From a virus: a stretch of 64,000 nt of DNA. The notes below the pieces were generated by a model. The model had not been told where the DNA came from and did not search any database. It saw only the letters and a program-made list of their open reading frames with translations. Position 1 is the stretch's first letter. Each line of letters begins with the position of its first letter. The DNA is taken from the IMG/VR virus record IMGVR_UViG_3300029448_000009, positions 21,155 through 85,154 of that record, one strand, 5' to 3'. A program made the translations under genes and the position numbers. Shown one piece after another: positions 8,373 to 14,978 of the stretch.

Positions 8373-8535
8373 CTATTGTTAAATATATTATATATTCATT
8401 TTTTCCTATAGAACATTCTAAGTCCCATGTATTAGATATATTCTCACTCCCCCATTCATGTAAACTTTCATTAAAATCTCTTAGTGTATACATAAACTCT
8501 TCAAAATTAGTTATTCTAAATTCTGTTTTTTTCAT
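8347..8535 (-). CDS. Small hypothetical protein, 62 aa
   Basis: Unrecognised. A short acidic alpha/beta protein (MKKTEFRITNFEEFMYTLRD, then strands). It overlaps both neighbours by 20-26 nt within the tightly packed leftward operon, which supports translation of the frame rather than chance. No motif suggests a function. Confidence 0.6.
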   Translation of the reverse strand: MKKTEFRITNFEEFMYTLRDFNESLHEWGSENISNTWDLECSIGKNEYIIYLTIDESKDKSK

Positions 8536-8767
8536 CCTTCTTTTGAATTACCGCTTTCCCATTTTGTATTACAATTTTAGATCTTTTAGATTGTCTATTA
8601 AATTCATCAATATGGGTATTTATATCTTTTCTACTACAAATAAAAGATAAAAATACTTGTAATTCTTTTATACTATAAGCAGTGTTATCCTTTAATGTAT
8701 CTAAATTAGTTTTTGATTCTACCAATTTGTGATAATCTTTTAAGCTAATAGTAACAGTCCCTGTCAT
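8516..8767 (-). CDS. Small hypothetical protein, 83 aa
   Basis: Unrecognised. It starts with a strand-turn-helix (TVTISLKDYHKLVE), continues helical and ends in a basic tail. A short repressor-like or adaptor protein would fit but nothing decides it. The gap to the GroES-like gene is a single base, so it is the second gene of the operon. Confidence 0.65.
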   Translation of the reverse strand: MTGTVTISLKDYHKLVESKTNLDTLKDNTAYSIKELQVFLSFICSRKDINTHIDEFNRQSKRSKIVIQNGKAVIQKKDEKNRI

Positions 8768-8768
8768 T

Positions 8769-9044
8769 TTATAGTTTACCTAAAATATTGTATTCTGGGA
8801 CAATAATAAACTCTCCCTCATCTAAATGTAAGACACGAGCTTCTACTGTTGGATCTACCATTACAGTTTCTCCTACCTCACAAAATTTACATTCAGGACC
8901 TTTAGCTACTACTTTTAATATATTCGTAGTTATAGCTCCTGCTGTTTTTGAGTCTAAAATAATTCCTGATTCTGTTACCTTCTTTGCTGGATTTGGGAGT
9001 AATAACCACTGACCATAAGGTTGAAATGTTGTTTTCTTTGCCAT
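8769..9044 (-). CDS. GroES-like co-chaperonin (Cpn10 fold)
   Basis: The 91-aa product has the length and motif order of Cpn10: an opening strand GQWLLLPNP, the mobile-loop region VTESGIILDSKTAG, a Gly-rich VVAKGPE turn, VGETVMVDP, and a closing EGEFIIVPEYNILG. Co-chaperonins cap GroEL. Phage versions, such as T4 gp31, adapt the host chaperonin to fold the capsid protein. It is the first gene after a strong promoter, at the head of the packaging/head operon, which fits a capsid-folding role. Two Cys (CKFC) in the middle are unusual and might bind metal. Confidence 0.85.
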   Translation of the reverse strand: MAKKTTFQPYGQWLLLPNPAKKVTESGIILDSKTAGAITTNILKVVAKGPECKFCEVGETVMVDPTVEARVLHLDEGEFIIVPEYNILGKL

Positions 9045-9066
9045 TTTATTATAAATTAGTTCTTTG

Positions 9067-9099
9067 CAAATATATAATAAAAATAATTATAAAAACAAA
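9067..9099 (-). promoter_or_regulatory. Bacteroidetes-type promoter of the leftward operon
   Basis: On the minus strand TTTG (9096-9099) and TATATTTG (9067-9074) are separated by 21 nt. This matches the Bacteroidetes consensus of a -33 TTTG and a -7 TAnnTTTG. The -7 motif lies 22 nt before the GroES-like start codon, predicting a leader of about 15 nt. Surrounding DNA is very AT-rich. Confidence 0.7.
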
Positions 9100-9115
9100 T
9101 TATAAATGAAGTTTT

Positions 9116-9350
9116 TCATTTTTGGATATACCTCTCCCCTTAGAGATTAGTTTAATTTTGAATTTCTACTTACCGTTTTTAGCCTTCGTAGGTACATTTC
9201 TATCAGCCTATAGTATTACTCCTACCTAAGTTTTATATCAAAACAATTTTTGGAATTATCGGGGACAACCGTGACTAATAAATTAGTTCGTAAACCCAAC
9301 TTCTGACCCTATAACTACTTTCGCCCTCTAGGGTGATCTATGATTCCAGT
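9116..9350. other. Compact structured intergenic stretch, possible non-coding RNA
   Basis: No frame of useful length is open here on either strand. By hand count G+C is about 36-38% in 9241-9360 against roughly 10-17% in 9361-9480. Local inverted repeats include TAGGTA/TACCTA (9189-9194 with 9223-9228) enclosing CTAT/ATAG (9200-9203 with 9210-9213), a 14-base palindromic ACTAATAAATTAGT, and ACCCT/AGGGT near 9307-9334. The pattern resembles a folded RNA or a replication-origin structure. It matches no tRNA, tmRNA, RNase P or riboswitch that I recognise. Strand is undecided. Confidence 0.4.
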
Positions 9351-9429
9351 ACAATATTAAACAATTCCTACAACAAATGCAAGTATTATTATTAATATAT
9401 ATAAATAATTTGAAATATCTATTTTCATA

Positions 9430-9509
9430 ATATTGCAATATACTAATCTAATGTTAGATAAATATTAATAGAATGTAAAAAAATTATTAAAAAAATTTTT
9501 TTAAAAAAA
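9430..9509. promoter_or_regulatory. AT-rich control region with palindromes and phased A/T tracts
   Basis: The stretch contains the perfect palindrome ATATTGCAATAT (9430-9441), the inverted repeat ATCTAATGTTAGAT (9446-9459), an A7 run (9477-9483) and the string A7-T7-A7 (9489-9509). Such tracts bend DNA and melt easily, and the palindromes look like operator half-sites. It lies between the divergent operons. An early promoter/operator or a DNA-unwinding element are both possible. Confidence 0.45.
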
Positions 9510-9520
9510 TCTGTGAGAGT

Positions 9521-9580
9521 GTGGGGGTATTAAGAACCGCACCCCATCAAGTTGTTGTATTAACAACAGCCCTACGGGCT
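9521..9580 (+). promoter_or_regulatory. Three consecutive hairpins before the first rightward gene
   Basis: GGGGT/ACCCC (9524-9528 with 9541-9545), GTTGTT/AACAAC with a 5-nt loop (9551-9556 with 9562-9567) and AGCCC-TAC-GGGCT (9568-9580, 5-bp stem and 3-nt loop) follow one another and end 16 nt before the start codon at 9597. There is no T-run, so this is not a simple terminator. They could be a structured leader or a promoter element read by the virion polymerase. Confidence 0.5.
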
Positions 9581-9596
9581 CTTAAATTATTTATTT

Positions 9597-9884
9597 ATGT
9601 CAAACAAAACTAAATTATATGCTATTAAGTACAACGATGTAAACAACGTTGTAACACTATGTGACCAACCACTAGGTGGTGGTACACAAGTAAATGTACT
9701 TGGCGACACAGCTAAGCTGTTCGACCAAGATCTCAAACCTACAAGGTTTGCTTCTTATAAAATCTTAGATAGTGCAAGCACTACCGAAGAGTTAAAGAAG
9801 AAGTTTTCTAAACCAATTGAACTCACAGAGCTCAAATGGGGAGAACAGAAGGACGGCGTCCTCTACAATGTAGAGAAAGCCTAA
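9597..9884 (+). CDS. First rightward gene, hypothetical protein, 95 aa
   Basis: Unrecognised. A soluble, mixed alpha/beta protein with a Gly-rich turn (QPLGGGTQVNVLG) and a Lys-rich C-terminal helix. It is isolated: hairpins precede it and a strong terminator follows five bases after its stop, so it forms a single-gene transcript. Being alone at the front of the early region suggests an abundantly made early protein, perhaps a host-takeover factor; that is inference. Confidence 0.75.
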   Translation: MSNKTKLYAIKYNDVNNVVTLCDQPLGGGTQVNVLGDTAKLFDQDLKPTRFASYKILDSASTTEELKKKFSKPIELTELKWGEQKDGVLYNVEKA

Positions 9885-9889
9885 CCTTC

Positions 9890-9918
9890 AAGGGGGACTA
9901 ACGTCCCCTTTTTTATTT
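9890..9918 (+). terminator. Rho-independent terminator after first early gene
   Basis: GGGGAC (9893-9898), loop TAAC, GTCCCC (9903-9908), with A-T pairs extending the base of the stem, followed by a run of six T and then ATTT. A textbook intrinsic terminator. Confidence 0.9.
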
Positions 9919-9920
9919 AT

Positions 9921-10208
9921 CGTGTGCGGATCTGATACTATTGGCTTTTATTGTGTGTGTATGTGCTTGCCAGCCATCACACGCATGATTTCACCGTGTA
10001 TCATGTCCTTAACTTATTTACTTAATCATATAATATAACACTTATAACAATATAGAAAGGCTGTACCTGTTTTCACAGATAGTAGTATTTATACTGCAAC
10101 AGCGTAATCCTGAACATGATGACAAACTGTTCAAATCTAACAGAGTAAACTGTATAAATCATTATTATAAACTTAATTAATAGGTCGTGTCTCACCACTA
10201 ATTAAATT
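9921..10208. other. Intergenic region of 288 bases with hairpins, no gene
   Basis: No convincing frame. It holds CATGAT/ATCATG (9984-9989 with 10000-10005) and nested pairs TTTATAC/GTATAAA and AACAG/CTGTT between about 10089 and 10156. It could be the structured leader of the following small membrane-protein genes. I see no TAnnTTTG element on the plus strand. Confidence 0.35.
10028..10047. promoter_or_regulatory. Third copy of the ATATAACACTTA element
   Basis: The 12-mer ATATAACACTTA at 10033-10044 is identical to the one upstream of the scaffold-like gene (1144-1155) and one base different from the one upstream of the portal (4023-4034). Here no -7 motif lies at the matching distance on either strand, so it may be a binding site used differently, or chance in AT-rich DNA. 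Confidence 0.3.
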
Positions 10209-10415
10209 ATGAAAACATTAAAAACAATTTTTAATCTTGCAAAATACTTTGTAGTCTTTGCACTTATGTTAATCCTTATGTTAGGTGGTGCATATTTCTT
10301 TATATGGTCAATAATACTTTCATTTAAGTACATTGCTATATTCTTACTTGCATCAGTTGCATTTGGAATGGGAGCGTTTATGCTGAATACAGTAGTAGAT
10401 TCATTAAACAAATGA
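10209..10415 (+). CDS. Small membrane protein, 68 aa
   Basis: Two long hydrophobic segments, about residues 12-33 and 37-61 (FVVFALMLILMLGGAYFFIW and a second run), joined by a short turn, with a Lys-containing N-terminus. This is a two-helix integral membrane protein. The plus-strand frame is preferred over the overlapping minus frame because of its hydrophobic pattern, its start after an A/T-rich leader and its ATGA overlap with the next tiny gene. Function unknown; superinfection or membrane modification are common for such early phage proteins. Confidence 0.7.
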   Translation: MKTLKTIFNLAKYFVVFALMLILMLGGAYFFIWSIILSFKYIAIFLLASVAFGMGAFMLNTVVDSLNK

Positions 10416-10477
10416 GTCTATTCATAATATCAATATTGTTAGTAATTATATATGTAATATTGTATGAAGCATTATAG
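10412..10477 (+). CDS. 21-aa single-helix membrane peptide
   Basis: ATGA overlap with the preceding stop, then 21 codons that are almost wholly hydrophobic (MSLFIISILLVIIYVILYEA), ending one base before a strong hairpin. Coupling to another membrane protein and the terminator right after its stop support a genuine short gene. No function can be assigned. Confidence 0.5.
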   Translation: MSLFIISILLVIIYVILYEAL

Positions 10478-10515
10478 GGGTAGATCTATTGTTAAGGTGA
10501 TCTACCCTTATATTT
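10478..10515 (+). terminator. Hairpin terminator after small membrane genes
   Basis: A perfect 9-bp stem GGGTAGATC/GATCTACCC (10478-10486 with 10499-10507), 12-nt loop, followed by TTATATTTATTT. It lies between the membrane-peptide genes and the next gene, and argues against starting that gene at 10464. Confidence 0.7.
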
Positions 10516-10541
10516 ATTTAACTTACTTAAACTTAGAACTT

Positions 10542-10805
10542 ATGAACATTGTAAAAATAGAACCGTGTAAAGAGTGTGGCTCAAATCGTGGGCAATTAAT
10601 GGAACTAAAGACAACAGTAGCTGACTGTATTAAATGTGGTCATCTATGTGATGTAGATACTGTTGTGTATGAATATGATGAAGCAGTTAATGATATTATA
10701 GAATGTCATGTTGCACATCAAGCAGAACAAAAAGAACTAACAGAATGGGAAGAACAACAGCTGTTAGATTATGGATATGTAAAATATAAACCTAAAAATA
10801 AATAG
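10542..10805 (+). CDS. Small zinc-finger protein, 87 aa
   Basis: Two Cys pairs, CKECGSNRG and CIKCGHLCD, about 20 residues apart, form a treble-clef or zinc-ribbon-like site in the N-terminal half. The C-terminal half is acidic and helical. I start it at 10542 because the longer frame from 10464 would begin inside a terminator hairpin and its extra residues look random. Probably a nucleic-acid or protein-binding early protein; no precise role. Confidence 0.7.
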   Translation: MNIVKIEPCKECGSNRGQLMELKTTVADCIKCGHLCDVDTVVYEYDEAVNDIIECHVAHQAEQKELTEWEEQQLLDYGYVKYKPKNK

Positions 10806-10807
10806 AT

Positions 10808-11398
10808 ATGGGAATGGATGTATATGGGTTAAACCCAACAATAACAGGAGACAAACCAGGGTTTCCTGATAATTTTAGAGACTTATCACAAAAAGCACAA
10901 GATTATTATTGGGAGTTAGATAAAGAGTGGGATGATAATAATCCTGGTTATTACTTTAGAGCTAATATATGGTCATGGCGTGTAATACATGCATTGTGTG
11001 ATGCTGCTATTTCAAAATATGAGCTTGACATGAACACAGAAGGATGGGGTCATAACTCTGGTCATGGTCTTAAGATTACCTCTGAGTGTTACAAACTTGC
11101 AGATGCTCTTGAGGATTTTGTAGAAAGTATGGATGATAATAAGATAGATAGAATTGGTATTAATATGGGTATGTGGACTGTTAGAGGAGAGAATGGGTAT
11201 AATTTTAAAGAGTTAGATGAAGCTGATAGAAATACATTAGATATATTGTATCCAGGTGTTATAGATAGATTACCTATTGAATTTAAAACTAAGAGTGGTG
11301 AAGAAATAGAAGTTTATCCTAGTCATCATACTGATATAGATCATTTAAAAGAGTTTATAAATTTTTTACGAAATTGTAATGGTTTTGAAATAATATGA
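10808..11398 (+). CDS. Conserved phage hypothetical protein, 196 aa
   Basis: It starts MGMDVYGLNP and contains YYFRANIWSWRVIH followed by a Trp/His/Gly-rich WGHNSGHGLKI. This arrangement recurs in many unrelated phage proteins I recall as hypothetical. The C-terminal part is helical with His residues. It is likely a soluble enzyme-like domain, but I recognise no catalytic set. Two bases separate it from the previous gene, and it is coupled by ATGA to a tiny downstream gene. Confidence 0.75.
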   Translation: MGMDVYGLNPTITGDKPGFPDNFRDLSQKAQDYYWELDKEWDDNNPGYYFRANIWSWRVIHALCDAAISKYELDMNTEGWGHNSGHGLKITSECYKLADALEDFVESMDDNKIDRIGINMGMWTVRGENGYNFKELDEADRNTLDILYPGVIDRLPIEFKTKSGEEIEVYPSHHTDIDHLKEFINFLRNCNGFEII

Positions 11399-11478
11399 TA
11401 GAAATAGCAATTTACAGTCTATTAGTAGGGATAGCAATAGGCATGTATATAACAACACAAATAGATAAAAAGTTATGA
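11395..11478 (+). CDS. 27-aa membrane peptide
   Basis: ATGA overlap with the previous stop, then a 27-residue peptide with one hydrophobic helix (IAIYSLLVGIAIGMYI) and a charged tail (QIDKKL). It is coupled again by overlap to the next small frame. It sits in a run of tiny overlapping genes in early phage DNA; function unknown. Confidence 0.5.
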   Translation: MIEIAIYSLLVGIAIGMYITTQIDKKL

Positions 11479-11639
11479 TGAATAAATTAAAATACTATAT
11501 AATAGCGTGGTTGCAAGGGAGAAAAGCAGCCACGACATTTGCTATAGAAAGGCAAATTGGTGATTTAAAGAAATATGATCGTAGAAAAGAAAGGTCATGG
11601 ATATATTGGAATAATAAAATAATGACACCATGGAATTAG
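11475..11639 (+). CDS. 54-aa basic small protein
   Basis: Starts ATGATG, overlapping the previous stop, and encodes a basic, aromatic peptide (YYIIAWLQGRKAATTFAIER, then KKYDRRKERSWIYWNNK). Positive charge and Trp/Tyr content suggest nucleic-acid or membrane-surface binding. The last ten bases overlap the next gene. Not recognised. Confidence 0.55.
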   Translation: MMNKLKYYIIAWLQGRKAATTFAIERQIGDLKKYDRRKERSWIYWNNKIMTPWN

Positions 11640-11743
11640 ACGTTATTAGTGAGTGCTGTGATGCACCAACAAACTCAGACACACCTATTTGTACAAGTTG
11701 TAATGAATGGTGTGACTATTATTACGAAGAAGATTTAGAATAA
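11630..11743 (+). CDS. 37-aa zinc-knuckle-like peptide
   Basis: Contains SECCDAPTNSDTPICTSCNE and WCDYYYEEDLE. The CC...CxxC...C pattern and acidic end match tiny Cys-rich phage proteins, the Cys spacing arguing for metal binding. It overlaps the preceding frame by ten bases. Function unknown. Confidence 0.55.
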   Translation: MELDVISECCDAPTNSDTPICTSCNEWCDYYYEEDLE

Positions 11744-11770
11744 ATACTAACATTTAAAAACCTTAACAAC

Positions 11771-12064
11771 ATGTACAAAGTAAAATTTGAATGTGATTTA
11801 CTAGGAGATCACACAGCAAATGTCCTAGATTTATGTGAAACAGATACAATTCAATTTAATAGTGCATTTGATGCAATTTTATTTATTGAGGATTGTACAA
11901 ATGCAATAACTACGGTCGGGGAGATCATACCGTGGTTAGCCAAAAATGAGATATATTTTGAAGAAATGAGTCAACAAGCAAGACCATTCTCAGAAATGTC
12001 TAAAGATGCAGGCAATATACATTTAATAACAAACACAAATGATTTCAAACAATTAATTAAATAA
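11771..12064 (+). CDS. Hypothetical protein, 97 aa
   Basis: Unrecognised soluble acidic protein with an N-terminal beta pair (MYKVKFECDLLGDHTANVL) and helical middle. The start follows an A-rich leader typical of this genome. It is likely part of the early transcription unit. Confidence 0.65.
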   Translation: MYKVKFECDLLGDHTANVLDLCETDTIQFNSAFDAILFIEDCTNAITTVGEIIPWLAKNEIYFEEMSQQARPFSEMSKDAGNIHLITNTNDFKQLIK

Positions 12065-12083
12065 CATTAAAAATAAGAATATT

Positions 12084-12707
12084 ATGGAAAATAATCTTAA
12101 TAGTGGATCAATAGAATCCCTACAACCAGGCCAAACATTATTGATTGGTGCAAGACAAGTAAACAATGGCAAGATTCAATTAGAATTTGCAGAGAAAATA
12201 TCTGCAAGTGATAAACCTGCTAATGCTTTATCTTTATTAAATGCTAGTGATAGCAGATTTAGCAGTGGTGCTAGAAGATCATGGACAACTGCAGAACCAG
12301 TTGATGCAACTAAAACATTTGGAGTAGATTTTTCTGAAGGAAACCAAGATTGGTACAGCAGTGAAAGAGGTATGCAAATGGATCTTAATATCTTAAACCC
12401 ATTTGTTGCTTTAAATGGAACAGACTACAGATTTAAAATGAGAATTGTAGAAGTTACATCTAAAGAAGCTAATGAGTGGGAACTAGATAACGTAGAAAAA
12501 GCTGCTAAACGTGCAGGTAAAGATGGTGATTATATTACTCATAGTGGTGATTACATCTTCTCAAGAACAGAAATGGTTCTTGCTAAACCTGAGCAGAAAA
12601 TAGTTCATACATTATTAGAGTCTGATACACAGACTACACAAACACCTGTAAATCAGGGGGTTACAGCTGATAAAGTTGTAGAGACAGCCGATGAATTTAT
12701 AGTATAA
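12084..12707 (+). CDS. Hypothetical early protein, 207 aa
   Basis: Unrecognised. The N-terminal domain is beta-rich, followed by a Ser/Arg/Ala-rich loop (SSGARRSWTTAEP) and an acidic, Thr/Gln-rich C-terminal tail ending DEFIV. An acidic disordered tail after a beta-rich core is a layout shared with ssDNA-binding proteins, but the true SSB candidate lies at 19.4 kb. It precedes an internal promoter/terminator pair and the polymerase gene. Confidence 0.65.
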   Translation: MENNLNSGSIESLQPGQTLLIGARQVNNGKIQLEFAEKISASDKPANALSLLNASDSRFSSGARRSWTTAEPVDATKTFGVDFSEGNQDWYSSERGMQMDLNILNPFVALNGTDYRFKMRIVEVTSKEANEWELDNVEKAAKRAGKDGDYITHSGDYIFSRTEMVLAKPEQKIVHTLLESDTQTTQTPVNQGVTADKVVETADEFIV

Positions 12708-12725
12708 ATAAATTCTTTATAATAC

Positions 12726-12756
12726 TTGTGTATTATAAATAAATTGTTTATATTTG
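12726..12756 (+). promoter_or_regulatory. Bacteroidetes-type promoter upstream of the polymerase region
   Basis: TTG (12726-12728), 20-nt spacer, TATATTTG (12749-12756), matching TTG and TAnnTTTG. The predicted start is near 12763. It is the only good host-type promoter I find on the plus strand. A terminator lies about 80 nt downstream. Confidence 0.6.
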
Positions 12757-12839
12757 CTTGTGTGATATTAGAGATAACAGATCTTAAATAATTTGTTGTT
12801 AATACAATCTAATTAAAAACCAAGCAAATGTGTGTAAGT

Positions 12840-12872
12840 AAGGGGGAACCAAAAGTTTCCCCTTATTTTTTC
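12840..12872 (+). terminator. Intrinsic terminator or attenuator before polymerase operon
   Basis: AAGGGGGAA (12840-12848) pairs with TTTCCCCTT (12856-12864), one G-T pair, short loop, followed by ATTTTTTCT. It lies downstream of the 12726-12756 promoter, so it can end a short RNA or attenuate read-through into the polymerase operon. A 15-codon frame (MCVSKGEPKVSPYFF) spans the hairpin. Confidence 0.8.
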
Positions 12873-12877
12873 TAGTA

Positions 12878-13078
12878 ATGTTTAAACTCTGCGTAATGGG
12901 ACATATGAAATCTATTGAGCAAATGGTTCGAGACGGATCATTTGACTCTGAGTTTATGCCTTCTTATAAAAAGGCAATTGATAAAGATCAAAACACATTT
13001 ATATTTGCAGGACAAAGATACAATATAGAATACGGGAGAGCCGTAGTTAACTTTGTTATAAAACACAAAAACATATGA
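12878..13078 (+). CDS. Small hypothetical protein before DNA polymerase, 66 aa
   Basis: A short alpha/beta protein (SIEQMVRDGSFDSEFMPSYK then FAGQRYNIEYGRAVVNFV). It overlaps the polymerase start by four bases (ATGA), a sign of coupling. The first ATG is very close to the terminator T-run, so the start may be the Met at 12905. Function unknown. Confidence 0.6.
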   Translation: MFKLCVMGHMKSIEQMVRDGSFDSEFMPSYKKAIDKDQNTFIFAGQRYNIEYGRAVVNFVIKHKNI

Positions 13079-14970
13079 TTTATTATATAGGAAATAAAGG
13101 TTTATCAGCAGACATTAGTTGTTGTATTAATGCAACTACAGATTTTGCAGTTAGTTATCTAAAAGATAAAGAGGTATTAGGTGTCGATACAGAAACAGAA
13201 GGTATGGACTTTACTTCTAAGAAAATGATAATGTTCCAAATAGGTGATAAGACTCATCAATTTATATTTGATACAAGAGTAGCATCTATTGAACCTTTAC
13301 GAGAAATATTAGAAAGCAAGAAAATCATTAAAATATTACATAATGCTAAATTTGATTATAAATTCATTAGAAAATGGGCTAATATAGAGCTAGTTAATGT
13401 TTATGATACATTTTTAACAGAAAGAGTGCTACACTGTGGTAAAAGAGGACCAAAATATGGGTTAAAAGACTTAGTTAAAAACTATTTTGATAAAGACTTG
13501 GACAAAGACACAAGAAATCAATTTGTTAAATTACAAGGACAACCTTATACTGATAAACAAATGCAGTATGGTGCTGAAGACGTAGAATATCTAATTGACA
13601 TTAGATTAAAACAATTACCACAAATAGCAGATAAAAAATTAGAAGAGTTAGTTCAGCTTGAAAACATGGCTGTGCTAGCTTTCTCTGATATAGAATACAA
13701 CGGATTAGATTTAGATCAAGAAGCATGGTTAAAACTTGACAATGAGAATGAAGGTAAAGCCAAAGAGTATTATCAAGATTTAGACAATGCAGTCTTACAA
13801 GATCCAAGATTAGAACCGTTTGTATTAAAATATGTTCAAGGAGATTTATTCACTGGACATGAAGAGTTGAGAAAAGTTGGTGTGAATTGGGACTCACCTA
13901 AACAGGTGTTAAGAGTCTTTAATGCGCTAATCCCTGAGTTAGAAAATGTTAATGGTAAAGAACTGTATAAGCATAGAAAATATGGCTTAGTTAGCAAGTA
14001 CATACGATACAAAGAGTATATGAAGCTCTGTACATCATATGGTAAACCATTCTTTAAATACTTTAAGAGTGATGGCAAGATTCACACTAACTTTCATCAA
14101 ATACTGGATACGGGGCGTGTAAGCTCTAGTGATCCTAATATGCAACAAATTCCTGCAAACAATGACTTTAGAAATTGTTTCATAGCTCCTGAAGGCTGGT
14201 CGTTTGTAAGCTCTGACTACACTAGTCAAGAGTTAAACGTCATTGCTTTTGGTTCTAAAGATCCTGTTTGGATACAAGCATTAGAAGATGGACAAGATCT
14301 TCACAGTGTATGTGCTGAACTAGTTTATAAGGAAAAGTGGAGTAAGGCTGCTGAAGACAATTGTGCTTACCTTGGGGGTAAGGTTAAGTGTGAATGTCCT
14401 CAGCACCAAACTCTCAGAAATAATGTTAAAGCAATTAACTTTGGTTTAGCTTATGGTATGGGTCCATTTAAATTAGCAGATACTTTACAAATTAGTAAAC
14501 AAGCTGCTGTAGATTTAATAGATGAATATTTTAAAGCATTTCCTTCTATTAAAGGGTTTTTAGAAAAGCTTGGTAACTTTGGTAAACAATATGGTTACAT
14601 TAAAACTTTTCCCCCATTTAATAGAAAGAGATGGTTTAGTACATGGTATCCACGAATTTGGAACAATAGATCTTCTATAATGGAGGTTGGTAGTATTGAA
14701 CGTGCATCTAAAAATACTCCTATTCAAGGTGCAAGTGCAGACATGACTAAATTAGCGTTAGTAATTATTCACAAACATATTAAAGAGAATAATCTACCTG
14801 TTAAAATGGTAATGACTGTACATGATCAGATAGATACTATTTGTAGTAACAGCTACACTAAAACATGGAAAAAACAAATGACTCTATTAATGGAACAAGC
14901 AGCAAGAACTATAGTAACTAATGGACTATTGAAAGCAGATACACACATATCTAAAACATGGTCAAAATAA
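13075..14970 (+). CDS. Family A DNA polymerase with 3'-5' exonuclease domain
   Basis: The 631-aa replicative polymerase has both domains. The exonuclease shows VDTETEG (D38, E40), LHNAKFDYKF and YGAEDVEYLIDI. The polymerase shows DTGRVSSSDPNMQQIP, motif A SSDYTSQEL (D381), motif B RNNVKAINFGLAYG and motif C VHDQID (H583, D584). Motif C normally reads HDE; here Gln replaces Glu while the metal-binding Asp is kept. There is no 5'-3' exonuclease domain; that activity is a separate gene at 26.2 kb. A Cys-rich insertion (GGKVKCECPQH) before motif B is unusual. It opens the replication gene cluster. Confidence 0.95.
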   Translation: MIYYIGNKGLSADISCCINATTDFAVSYLKDKEVLGVDTETEGMDFTSKKMIMFQIGDKTHQFIFDTRVASIEPLREILESKKIIKILHNAKFDYKFIRKWANIELVNVYDTFLTERVLHCGKRGPKYGLKDLVKNYFDKDLDKDTRNQFVKLQGQPYTDKQMQYGAEDVEYLIDIRLKQLPQIADKKLEELVQLENMAVLAFSDIEYNGLDLDQEAWLKLDNENEGKAKEYYQDLDNAVLQDPRLEPFVLKYVQGDLFTGHEELRKVGVNWDSPKQVLRVFNALIPELENVNGKELYKHRKYGLVSKYIRYKEYMKLCTSYGKPFFKYFKSDGKIHTNFHQILDTGRVSSSDPNMQQIPANNDFRNCFIAPEGWSFVSSDYTSQELNVIAFGSKDPVWIQALEDGQDLHSVCAELVYKEKWSKAAEDNCAYLGGKVKCECPQHQTLRNNVKAINFGLAYGMGPFKLADTLQISKQAAVDLIDEYFKAFPSIKGFLEKLGNFGKQYGYIKTFPPFNRKRWFSTWYPRIWNNRSSIMEVGSIERASKNTPIQGASADMTKLALVIIHKHIKENNLPVKMVMTVHDQIDTICSNSYTKTWKKQMTLLMEQAARTIVTNGLLKADTHISKTWSK

Positions 14971-14978
14971 TTTAAATT

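Noticed and set aside
9240-9310. Possible tRNA or tmRNA in the folded intergenic stretch
   Set aside because: No T-loop consensus, no cloverleaf of the right size and no acceptor stem could be drawn.
10202-10411. Minus-strand frame of 69 codons opposite the small membrane protein
   Set aside because: The plus frame has the hydrophobic two-helix pattern and coupled start; all neighbouring genes here are on the plus strand.
10464-10541. Longer start of the zinc-finger gene
   Set aside because: The added residues would come from a perfect 9-bp terminator hairpin; the Met at 10542 has a normal A-rich leader.
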